This document shows positions 16,322-24,408 of a stretch of 33,175 bases of DNA, piece after piece (position 1 is the stretch's first letter; each line of letters opens with the position of its first letter). This DNA is from GCA-020356105 sp041602815 (GTDB taxonomy: Bacteria; Pseudomonadota; Alphaproteobacteria; UBA8366; JADFVY01): positions 1 to 33,175 of the forward strand of contig JBFIFO010000024.1 of assembly GCA_041602815.1 (NCBI GenBank), in the 5' to 3' direction. Both the position numbers and the translations under genes were made by a program. Below the pieces are notes generated by a model that searched no databases, had not been told where the DNA came from, and saw only the letters and a list, made by a program, of their open reading frames with translations.

Positions 16322-17312
16322 GCTGCCCCTCATCGGCGTCGTGACCCGGCGCCAGGCGGTGCACCTCGGCGCGCTCCTCTTCCTGGTGCTGCTGCCGCCG
16401 GTGGCGCTGGCACTCGACGAGCCGTTCTACATCAGCCTGGCCAGCCGCATCCTGATCTACGGGCTGGCGGCCGCGAGCCTCGACCTGATCCTCGGCTTCG
16501 GCGGAATGGTCAGCTTCGGCCACGCGGCCTTCTTCGGTGCCGGCGGCTACGTCGTCGGCATCCTGTTCGTGCACGGCTTCGACGGTACCGCGTTTCTCGG
16601 CCTGATCCCGGGCACCGACAGCGCCCTGGTGGCCTGGCCGCTGGCCATGCTGGCTGCCGGGCTGCTGGCGCTCGTCATCGGAGCCGTCAGCCTGCGTACC
16701 GGCGGCGTCTACTTCATCATGATCACCCTGGCCTTCGCGCAGATGCTGTATTTCTTCTTCGTGTCGCTCGAAGCCTATGGCGGCGATGACGGGCTCAGCA
16801 TGTATGGCCGCAGCCGGATTCCGGGCTTCGATCTATCGGCGGACGCGACCTTCTACTATGTCTGCCTCGGCGCGGTTGCAGCCTTCCTGGGGCTCGGCCA
16901 TCGTCTTGTCGGCTCGCGCTTCGGCCGGGTGATCGTGGGCGTACGCGAAAACGAACGACGCATGACGGCGCTCGGCTTCCCGACCTACCGCTACAAGCTC
17001 GCCTGTTTTGTCATCGCCGGTGCGACCGCCGGTCTGGCCGGGGCCCTGATCGCCAACCAGACGGAATTCGTCAGCCCGTCGCTGATGCACTGGACGCGAT
17101 CCGGCGAGATCATGGTGATGGTGATCCTCGGCGGCATGGGCACGTTGTTCGGACCGGTCGTCGGCGCTGCCGTCTTTCTCCTGCTGGAAGAAGTGCTGTC
17201 GACCTGGACCGAACACTGGATGATCGTGCTCGGCCCGCTCCTGATCTTCTTCGTCCTGTTTGCGCGTCGCGGCATCTACGGCTGGATCGTAGGCCGCGAC
17301 GACCGCGCGTGA
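16314..17312 (+). CDS. Liv-type ABC transporter permease (LivM family)
   Basis: The protein is 332 residues, overlapping the LivH-type gene by 8 bp. The family signature is LGFGGMVSFGHAAFFGAGGY near residues 60-80. The coupling loop contains VRENERRMTALGFPTYRYK (about 210-228). Multiple transmembrane helices are present, and the C-terminus ends in a short basic/acidic tail (GRDDRA). It pairs with LivH to form the translocation pore. A terminator-like hairpin follows 20 bp after the stop, so the genes downstream may be transcribed separately. Confidence 0.92.
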   Translation: MAELPLIGVVTRRQAVHLGALLFLVLLPPVALALDEPFYISLASRILIYGLAAASLDLILGFGGMVSFGHAAFFGAGGYVVGILFVHGFDGTAFLGLIPGTDSALVAWPLAMLAAGLLALVIGAVSLRTGGVYFIMITLAFAQMLYFFFVSLEAYGGDDGLSMYGRSRIPGFDLSADATFYYVCLGAVAAFLGLGHRLVGSRFGRVIVGVRENERRMTALGFPTYRYKLACFVIAGATAGLAGALIANQTEFVSPSLMHWTRSGEIMVMVILGGMGTLFGPVVGAAVFLLLEEVLSTWTEHWMIVLGPLLIFFVLFARRGIYGWIVGRDDRA

Positions 17313-17332
17313 ACCGGCCACCCGCGGGTTTC

Positions 17333-17358
17333 ACGGGCATTTGTGCCGTGCCCGTTTT
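17333..17358 (+). terminator. Candidate intrinsic terminator after the permease gene
   Basis: A 7-bp stem (ACGGGCA/TGCCCGT) with a 9-nt loop is followed directly by a short T-run (GTTTTGG). It starts 20 bp after the LivM-type stop codon and about 130 bp before the aminotransferase. The short T-run makes partial read-through plausible. Confidence 0.45.
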
Positions 17359-17486
17359 GGGACTCGATTACCGGTGATTGCTGGGGCATGCTGGTGCACG
17401 GATACCGGGCAAACTGGCGCGCAGTTCTTCGGAAGTCGCCGGGGGGCGCGGTATCGGCGGGCTGACAGGAAAGGCAAACCATCGTC

Positions 17487-18749
17487 ATGTCGCACGACGT
17501 CTTCACCATGCTCGAGTCCGAGGTCAGATTCTATTGCCGCGCGTTTCCGACGGTGTTCGAGCGTGCACGCGGCCATGAGCTCTTCGACCGGGACGGGCGC
17601 CGCTATGTCGACTTTCTCGCGGGCTGCGGTGCACTCAATTACGGCCACAACGATCCGGCCATAAAACGCGCGGTGGTCCGGTATCTGGAGGACGACGGCA
17701 TCCTCCACGCCATGGACATGCACACGCAGGCCAAGGCGGATTTCCTCAAAACATTCGACGGCGTCATCCTGCAGCCGCGCAAGCTTGACTACCGGGTGCA
17801 GTTCACCGGCCCGACCGGCACCAATGCCGTGGAGGCGGCGCTGAAGCTGGCGCGCAAGGTGACGGGCCGTTCCACCGTCGCCGCCTTCACCCATGCCTTC
17901 CATGGCGTCACGCTGGGGTCGCTTGCTGCCACTGCGAACCGGGGCAAGCGGCAGTCGGCTGGTGTCGACCTGGCACATGTCACGCGGCTGCCGTTCGACG
18001 GATATTTCGGGCCGGAGATCGACACGATCGCGCTGATCGAGCAGCTGATTGCCGATAAGGGCAGCGGCATCGACATCCCCGCGGCGTTTGTCGTCGAAAC
18101 CGTGCAGGCGGAAGGGGGCCTGAATGTCGCCTCCGCCGATTGGCTGCGCCGCCTGGCGGTCCTTGCCGAACGCCACGGTATCCTGCTGATCGTCGACGAC
18201 ATACAGGCCGGATGCGGGCGCACGGGCGAATTTTTCAGTTTCGAGCGCGCCGGCCTGTATCCCGATATCGTGTGCCTGTCGAAGTCGATCGGCGGCATCG
18301 GGTTCCCGTTGGCGGTGGTCCTGATCAAGCCTGAACTCGATCGCTGGCAGCCGGGTGAGCACAACGGTACCTTTCGCGGAAACAACCTTGCCTTCGTGGC
18401 AGCCACCGCCGCTCTCGAGTACTGGAAGTCGGGCCGGCTCGAGGCCGAAATCGCGCGGAAGGCGACAACGGTGGCAGAGCGGCTGGCCGGCATGGCCACG
18501 GTCGACGGCGGCAACACGGCACAGGTCAGGGGACTCGGTCTGCTGCAGGGGATCGCCTGGGGCCGGCCCGGCGTGTCCGGTCGAATCGCCGAATCCGCGT
18601 TCCGCAACGGCCTCGTGCTGGAGACCTGCGGCGCCGACGACGAGGTCGTGAAGGTCGCGCCGCCCCTGACGATCGACGATGCCGGACTGAACGAGGGTCT
18701 CGACATCCTGGAGCAGGCCGTGAAAACGGTCCTCGTCGCAGAACCATGA
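17487..18749 (+). CDS. EctB-like class III (PLP) aminotransferase
   Basis: The protein is 420 residues, with AGGAAAGG 12 nt before the ATG. The fold-type I, class III aminotransferase pattern is complete: the PLP phosphate loop GPTGTNAVEAALKLAR (108-123), THAFHG (135-140), IVDDIQAGCGRTG (235-247) with Asp237 for the pyridine nitrogen, and the Schiff-base Lys266 in CLSKSIGGIGFPLAVV. The WQPGEHNGTFRGNN segment (287-300) and the length are typical of diaminobutyrate--2-oxoglutarate transaminase (EctB), rather than GABA or ornithine transaminases. No ectA or ectC is present, so ectoine synthesis at this locus is unlikely. Its position between transporter genes suggests it acts on the imported compound. 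The stop overlaps the next start (ATGA). Confidence 0.88.
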   Translation: MSHDVFTMLESEVRFYCRAFPTVFERARGHELFDRDGRRYVDFLAGCGALNYGHNDPAIKRAVVRYLEDDGILHAMDMHTQAKADFLKTFDGVILQPRKLDYRVQFTGPTGTNAVEAALKLARKVTGRSTVAAFTHAFHGVTLGSLAATANRGKRQSAGVDLAHVTRLPFDGYFGPEIDTIALIEQLIADKGSGIDIPAAFVVETVQAEGGLNVASADWLRRLAVLAERHGILLIVDDIQAGCGRTGEFFSFERAGLYPDIVCLSKSIGGIGFPLAVVLIKPELDRWQPGEHNGTFRGNNLAFVAATAALEYWKSGRLEAEIARKATTVAERLAGMATVDGGNTAQVRGLGLLQGIAWGRPGVSGRIAESAFRNGLVLETCGADDEVVKVAPPLTIDDAGLNEGLDILEQAVKTVLVAEP

Positions 18750-19506
18750 CCGAACGCACGCGCGCCCCGATTCTTGAGGCGCAAGGCCTGGTCAAGCGAT
18801 TCGGAGCCATCGTCGCCGTCGACGACCTGTCGATTGAGGTCTGGCCGGGCGAGACTCATGCGATGATCGGCCCGAACGGCGCCGGCAAGACCACGGCGGT
18901 CGCGCAGCTGTCGGGCGAAATGAAGGCGGATGCGGGGTCAGTTCGGTTCGACGGACGGGACGTTACAAGGCTTGCCGCGGACGGGCGGGCCAGGCTCGGT
19001 CTGGCGCGCTCGTTCCAGATTACCAGTCTGTTCAGAGGCTTTACGGCGGAGGACAACGTGGCAATGGCGATCCAGGCGCACGCCGGCCACAGCTTCCGGT
19101 TCTGGCGCGATGCTCGGCGCGATCCCGTGCTGCGCGAGCCGGCGCTGGACATGCTCGAATCGGTCGGCCTCGGCGGTCGGGCCGACGTGCCGGCCGGCGA
19201 GCTGGCACATGGCGAGCAGCGGCAGCTCGAGCTCGCCATGGCCCTCGCGACGGAGCCGAAGGTGCTGCTTCTCGACGAGCCGATGGCCGGCCTGGGGCCC
19301 CGCGAGTCGGCACGGATGATCTCGCTTCTGTCCGGACTGAAAGGTCGCGTGTCCCTGCTGCTCGTCGAGCACGACATGGACGCGGTGTTCCAGCTCGCGG
19401 ACCGGCTGAGTGTTCTGGTGTACGGCTGCGTCATCGCCAGCGGGACGCCGGCGGCGATCCGCGCGGACGCGGCGGTGCGCGAGGCCTATCTCGGGAGTGC
19501 GGCCTG

Positions 19507-19507
<1 letters not shown>
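18746..19507 (+). CDS. Liv-type ABC transporter ATP-binding protein (LivG family)
   Basis: The protein is 253 residues. The ATG overlaps the aminotransferase stop by 4 bp (ATGA), so translation is coupled. It has Walker A GPNGAGKT (43-50), the degenerate LivG-type signature LAHGEQRQLELA (153-164), Walker B LLLDEPMAGLGP (174-185), and an H-loop in VEHDMD. It energises the LivH/LivM-type permeases. The signature starts AHGEQ instead of SGGQ/SYGQ, a known type of variation in LivG proteins. Confidence 0.93.
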
Positions 19508-20208
<701 letters not shown>

Positions 20209-20267
20209 GACTCGCCGGCAAGCCGCCCGCCGCGGATCGGGTTCCCGCGCACGACAGGAAGACCGTC

Positions 20268-21116
20268 ATGATCGATACGGAAATGGAGCGCCAGTACAAC
20301 AACCGCGCCAACGTGCCGGAGCATCCCGAGCTCCTCGCCGAATGGGCGCAAAAGAGCATGGCCTGGGAGACCGAGGCGCCGCGCAAGGCGCTGGATCTCG
20401 CCTACGGGGACAGCGAGGCGGAGATGCTGGACCTGTTCCTTGCCGACGCTGCCGAGGCGCCGGTGCATATGTACGTCCACGGCGGCTACTGGCAGGCCAA
20501 CACGCGGAAATCGTCGAGCTTCGTCGCACGGCCGCTGGTCGAAGCCGGGGCACACGTCGCGGTGGTCGAATACGCGCTGTGCCCCGCGGTCACCGTCGAC
20601 GAGATCGCCCGCCAGATCCGCGCGGCCCTGGCCTGGCTGTGGCGCGAGGCGGAGCGCTTCGGCGGCGACGCGGACAATGTCACGGTCTCAGGCCATTCCT
20701 GCGGCGGGCAGCTGGTCGGCCTGGCGATGGCGACGGACTGGGGGGCGTTCGCAGAGGGGCTGCCGCACGATCTCGTCAAGGGCGGGGTCTCGGTCAGCGG
20801 CGTCTTCGACCTGACGCCCCTCGTCGACACCACGATCAACGAGAAGGTCGGCATGGATGTGGAAACCGCGCGCCGCAACAGCCCGCTGTTCATGGATCCG
20901 GCCACGACGGCGCCGCTCGCGTTGTACTGGGGCGGTGACGAGACCGAGGCGTTCCGCCGGCAATCGCAGACCATGGCCGAACACTGGGACGCGAAGGGCG
21001 CGGCAACCGTCGCCGAGGCGATCCCCGGCACCAACCATTTCACCGTGCTGACCGGCATGGACGACCCGGCGCACCCGGCGACCCGGGCGATCCTGCACCA
21101 GATGGGTCTCGACTAA
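20268..21116 (+). CDS. Alpha/beta hydrolase, kynurenine-formamidase-like
   Basis: The protein is 282 residues from ATG 20268 with AGGAAG 7 nt upstream. An in-frame upstream extension overlaps the LivF-type gene and was rejected. The N-terminus (ERQYNNRANVPEHPE) and the oxyanion-hole motif HGGYW (71-75) are typical of the arylformamidase/esterase branch. The triad is probably Ser144 in GHSCGG (142-147), Asp224 in GGDETEAF and His257 in GTNHF. It is cytoplasmic. Known relatives hydrolyse N-formylkynurenine or related amides and esters. With no kynurenine-pathway genes here, the substrate is more likely the compound taken up by the upstream importer. It lies 59 bp after the LivF-type gene, probably in the same transcript. 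Confidence 0.85.
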   Translation: MIDTEMERQYNNRANVPEHPELLAEWAQKSMAWETEAPRKALDLAYGDSEAEMLDLFLADAAEAPVHMYVHGGYWQANTRKSSSFVARPLVEAGAHVAVVEYALCPAVTVDEIARQIRAALAWLWREAERFGGDADNVTVSGHSCGGQLVGLAMATDWGAFAEGLPHDLVKGGVSVSGVFDLTPLVDTTINEKVGMDVETARRNSPLFMDPATTAPLALYWGGDETEAFRRQSQTMAEHWDAKGAATVAEAIPGTNHFTVLTGMDDPAHPATRAILHQMGLD

Positions 21117-21138
21117 CGCAGGTTCAGCTTGCCTGCGT
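21116..21138. terminator. Shared bidirectional terminator candidate
   Basis: A 7-bp inverted repeat (ACGCAGG/CCTGCGT) with a 9-nt loop spans the junction of two convergent genes. Their stop codons are only 7 bp apart, and the choV stop lies in the loop. There is no T-tract on either side, so efficiency is uncertain. Confidence 0.4.
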
Positions 21139-22323
21139 CTCCGCCCGCCGCGTCATCCCGGCGAGCAGCTCGTCCTCGCCGATCACGCCGACGAGCACGC
21201 CGTCCCCGTCGATCAGCGGCATCGGGCGCCCGGTCGCGCGGCGCACCTCGATGGCGGTGCGCATCGGCGTCTCCGGTGTGCCGGACACGAAGCCGTCGCG
21301 CACGGTGTCCAGCGCGAGGTCAGGCGACCAGGGCACGCAGCGTGACTCGGCACCGTTGCTGAAGAAAGCTTCGGGCCTGCGGTTGCCGTCCAGGCGGCAG
21401 CTGTAGCGTCCGGCTGAATCGAGACGCACCGTGTCGGGCGAGTCCGGGTCGCGGACGAGCGCGTCGGCCGGCCGCATCAGGCTAGCGCCGCGCAGCACGT
21501 TCAGCGGGTTCACGTTGGCGACGAAGGCGCGCACGTAATCAGTCGCCGGCCGGCCGACGATCTCCTCGGGCCGACCGTACTGGACGATCCGCCCGTCCTG
21601 CATGATCGCGATGTGGGTGCCCAGCTTCAGCGCCTCGTCGAGGTCGTGGCTGACGAACACGATGGTCTTCCTGAGCGAGCGCTGCAGCTCCAGCAGCTCG
21701 TCCTGCAAATGCTCGCGGATCAGCGGGTCGAGTGCCGAGAACGGCTCGTCCATCAAGAGGATGTCCGCGTCCGTCGCGAACGCTCGGGCGAGGCCCACGC
21801 GCTGCTGCATGCCACCGGACAGCTCGTGCGCATGCTTGTCCTTCCACTGCTCGAGGTGGACCAGCTTCAGCTTCTCGTCGACGATGTCCTGGCGCGCCGC
21901 CTTCGGCATGCCGCGCAGCTCGAGGCCGAGGCCGACGTTCTCGGCCACCGTGCGCCACGGCAGCAGGGCGAACTGCTGGAAGACCATGGCGATGCGCTGC
22001 GAGCGCAGGCGCCGCAGCGTCGCCGCGCTGCACGATGCGACGTCGATGGTGCCGCCTGCGTCGGCCACCAGGACCTGGCCGCGCGTGACCTTGTTAAGGC
22101 CGTTGACGCAGCGCAGCAGCGACGATTTGCCGGAACCGGACAGCCCCATCAGCACGCAGATCTCGCCTTCCTCGACCGCCAGCGAGGCATCGTGCACCCC
22201 GACCACGGCGCCGGTCGCCGCAAGGATCGCGTCGCGGTCGGCGCCGCCGTCCAGCATCTCCAGCGCCGCCGCCTCGTCGGCGCCGAAGATCACGTCGACA
22301 TTGCGGAATTCTACGACGGGCAT
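21124..22323 (-). CDS. choV: Choline ABC transporter ATP-binding protein
   Basis: The protein is 399 residues. It belongs to the glycine-betaine/proline (ProV/OpuA) ATPase family in the ChoV form: an N-terminal segment VVEFRNVDVIFG, Walker A GLSGSGKSS (60-68), Q-loop FQQFALLPW (115-123), signature LSGGMQQRVGLARA (168-181) and Walker B LLMDEPFSALDP (189-200). A C-terminal CBS-like regulatory region (about 290-399, with MPLIDGDGVLVGVI) is expected for this family. It powers the ChoW permease. The start codon is 2 bp past the choW stop, so translation is coupled. Confidence 0.93.
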   Translation of the reverse strand: MPVVEFRNVDVIFGADEAAALEMLDGGADRDAILAATGAVVGVHDASLAVEEGEICVLMGLSGSGKSSLLRCVNGLNKVTRGQVLVADAGGTIDVASCSAATLRRLRSQRIAMVFQQFALLPWRTVAENVGLGLELRGMPKAARQDIVDEKLKLVHLEQWKDKHAHELSGGMQQRVGLARAFATDADILLMDEPFSALDPLIREHLQDELLELQRSLRKTIVFVSHDLDEALKLGTHIAIMQDGRIVQYGRPEEIVGRPATDYVRAFVANVNPLNVLRGASLMRPADALVRDPDSPDTVRLDSAGRYSCRLDGNRRPEAFFSNGAESRCVPWSPDLALDTVRDGFVSGTPETPMRTAIEVRRATGRPMPLIDGDGVLVGVIGEDELLAGMTRRAETQAS

Positions 22324-22325
22324 CT

Positions 22326-23177
22326 CTACCTTTTCGACGCGGTTTTCGCTGGCTGCTTAAGCAGTCGGTCGAGGAGAATGGCGATGATCACGATCGTCAG
22401 TCCCGCCTCGAATCCCATCGCGATATTCAGGGAGCTCAACGCACGCAACACGGGGACGCCGAGGCCGCTGGCCCCGACGAGGGCGGCGATGACCACCATC
22501 GAGAGCGACAGCATGATGCACTGCGTGAGGCCCGCCATGATCGTCGGCAGGGCGTACGGAAGTTCGACCTTCCAGAGCAGCTGCGCTTTCCTTGCGCCGA
22601 ACGCCTCGCCGGCTTCGCGCAACGGGTCGGGAACGCCGGAAATCCCCAGATACGTCAAGCGGATGGGGGCCGGAATCGCAAAGATCACCGTCGAGATCAG
22701 GCCGGGCACGACGCCGAGCCCGAACAGGAACAGGGTCGGGATCAGGTACACGAATGTCGGCAGGGTCTGCATCAGGTCCAGGACGGGCCGGATGGCGGAG
22801 TAGAGCCAGGGACGATGCGCCGCGGCAATGCCGATCGGAACCCCGACAACCATGCACATCAGGGTCGCATAGAGCACCAGGGCAAGGGTCTCCATTGTTG
22901 CTTCCCAGTACCCGAGATTTATGATCAGCAACAATGACGCAACGATCCCCAGGCAAAGTCTCCATGACCGGTGCAGCCACCAGGCGGCGACCGCTATCAA
23001 CAGAATCAAAATCAGCGGGTTCAGCCACATCAGGATATCGACAAGGCCGTCGATCATGAAGCCGAGGACAGCAGATATTCCGTCGAACAACCACGCGACG
23101 TTCGTGCTCAGCAGATTGATGAACTGCTCGATCCATTTGCCCAGCGGGATTTTGTTGTCGGATAGCCATTCAAGCAT
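22326..23177 (-). CDS. choW: Choline ABC transporter permease
   Basis: The protein is 283 residues from ATG 23177, which has GGGAG 8 nt upstream. A longer frame to 23222 lacks such a site. It shows the ProW/OpuAB layout: a short N-terminus (MLEWLSDNKIPLGKWIEQF), five to six transmembrane helices, and the BPD_transp_1 coupling segment with EAFGARKAQLLWKVELPYALP, an EAA-like loop. It forms the homodimeric inner-membrane channel for choline and related trimethylammonium compounds, with ChoV as ATPase. It lies between choX and choV on the minus strand. Confidence 0.93.
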   Translation of the reverse strand: MLEWLSDNKIPLGKWIEQFINLLSTNVAWLFDGISAVLGFMIDGLVDILMWLNPLILILLIAVAAWWLHRSWRLCLGIVASLLLIINLGYWEATMETLALVLYATLMCMVVGVPIGIAAAHRPWLYSAIRPVLDLMQTLPTFVYLIPTLFLFGLGVVPGLISTVIFAIPAPIRLTYLGISGVPDPLREAGEAFGARKAQLLWKVELPYALPTIMAGLTQCIMLSLSMVVIAALVGASGLGVPVLRALSSLNIAMGFEAGLTIVIIAILLDRLLKQPAKTASKR

Positions 23178-23220
23178 CGATCGCACTCCCGATTCCGGGC
23201 GCGGCAGCCCAGGAATTGCC

Positions 23221-23253
23221 AACGGCCGGGCCCGGCGTCAGGTCCCGGCCGTT
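23221..23253 (-). promoter_or_regulatory. Strong stem-loop between choX and choW
   Basis: Perfect 10-bp arms (AACGGCCGGG/CCCGGCCGTT) with a 13-nt loop lie about 20 bp after the choX stop codon. No T-tract follows. The likely role is protecting choX mRNA from 3' decay and reducing read-through into the permease and ATPase genes. Confidence 0.5.
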
Positions 23254-23272
23254 CCGTTGATCGGGCTTCGCT

Positions 23273-24223
23273 TCAGAGCCCCAGTGACGTCCTCACGGCG
23301 GCGAGTCCGTCACCTCCGTCGAACGTGGTCACGCCGTTGAGCCAACCTTCGAGGATGTCGGGGTTCGCCTTCAGCCACGCTGTGGCCGCCTTCTCCGGGT
23401 TGGCCCCTTCATCCAGGATCGCCCCCATGATCTCGTTCTCCATGGCCAGCGTGAACTTCAGGTTCTTCAGAAGTTGTCCTACGTTGGCGCATTGCTTGAC
23501 ATAGCCGGCACGGGTGTTGGTGTAGACCGTGGCGCCGCCGTAGTCCGGGCCGAACCAGTCGTCGCCGCCGGACAGGTAGGCGAGCTCGAAATTGCTGTTC
23601 ATCGGATGCGGCTCCCAGCCCAGGAAGACGATCCACTCCTTGCGCGACACTGCGCGCTTGACCTGCGCCAGCATGCCCTGCTCGCTCGATTCGACGAGCT
23701 CGAAGCCCTTGAGCTTGAAGGCATCCTTGGCGATCATGTCGAGGATCAGCCGGTTGCCGTCGTTGCCCGGCTCGATGCCGTAGATCTTGCCGCCCAGCTT
23801 GTCCTTGAACTTGGCGATATCGGCGAAGTCGCGCAGCCCTCCCTCGGCGACGTATTTGGGCACGGCAAACGTATACTTCGCGCCCTCGAGGTTCACTCCA
23901 ACGACTTCGACGGATCCGTCTTCCTGGTAAGGTTTGATGTTGCTTTCCATCGTCGGCATCCAGTTGCCCAGGAAGACGTCGATGTCCTTGTTCTTCATGC
24001 TGGCATAGGTGATCGGCACGGATATCAGCTTCGCGTCGGGCTTGTAGCCGAGCGCCTTGAGCACCACGGACGTCGCCGCCGTTGTCGCAGTGATGTCGGT
24101 CCAGCCGACATCCGAGAAGCGGACCGTCTTGCACGAGGCCGGTTCCGTGGCCGCGTGGGCCGCCGGAACGGCGAACGCGAGGAGGACGGCCAGCGCGCCG
24201 CCGCGCGAGAATGTCTTGAGCAT
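23273..24223 (-). CDS. choX: Choline-binding periplasmic protein
   Basis: The protein is 316 residues from ATG 24223 with GGGAGA upstream. The in-frame extension to 24316 lacks a signal sequence and is rejected. The signal peptide ends near AHA-ATEPA. The mature protein matches Sinorhizobium ChoX. The choline-pocket residues known from that protein (aromatic box Trp43, Trp90, Tyr119, Trp205 with Asp45 and Asn156, recalled from the literature) appear here at Trp41, Trp88, Tyr117, Trp203, Asp43 and Asn154. This is a constant offset of two, in the contexts VGWTDIT, LGNWMP, KYTFAV, LGWEPHP and EPGNDGNR. It delivers choline, possibly also acetylcholine or betaine weakly, to ChoWV. It is the first gene of the operon and divergent from betA. 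Confidence 0.95.
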   Translation of the reverse strand: MLKTFSRGGALAVLLAFAVPAAHAATEPASCKTVRFSDVGWTDITATTAATSVVLKALGYKPDAKLISVPITYASMKNKDIDVFLGNWMPTMESNIKPYQEDGSVEVVGVNLEGAKYTFAVPKYVAEGGLRDFADIAKFKDKLGGKIYGIEPGNDGNRLILDMIAKDAFKLKGFELVESSEQGMLAQVKRAVSRKEWIVFLGWEPHPMNSNFELAYLSGGDDWFGPDYGGATVYTNTRAGYVKQCANVGQLLKNLKFTLAMENEIMGAILDEGANPEKAATAWLKANPDILEGWLNGVTTFDGGDGLAAVRTSLGL

Positions 24224-24408
24224 CGTTGTCTCCCTGTCTTGGATCGGTTGCGCGGTTGCCGCCGCGTTTCGTCTTTTCGGTGGCGTTATCCTGCCCTGTT
24301 CCGCGGCACGACGCAACGCACCGCGATGTTTTTGATTGACCGCCGACCGGAAAAAAAGATGTTGTGCCGGGTGCAGTGAATCCGCCGGAATACGGGAGGT
24401 CTCCAGCC
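24224..24408. promoter_or_regulatory. Divergent choX/betA control region
   Basis: This 185-bp region must hold the promoters of choXWV and betA. A possible -35 TTGACC lies near 24336, with ATGTTG 17 nt downstream as a weak -10 for betA. The region near 24325-24365 is the most AT-rich part. I could not identify a convincing BetI-type operator. Confidence 0.35.

Noticed and set aside
15266..16333. 355-codon minus-strand frame opposite the LivH-type gene
   Set aside because: Antisense shadow rich in His, Gln, Arg and Asp. The plus strand has LivH signature motifs.
17487..18749. Ectoine biosynthesis operon
   Set aside because: Only the EctB-like transaminase is present. No acetyltransferase (EctA) or ectoine synthase (EctC) frame exists nearby, and the neighbours are importer subunits.
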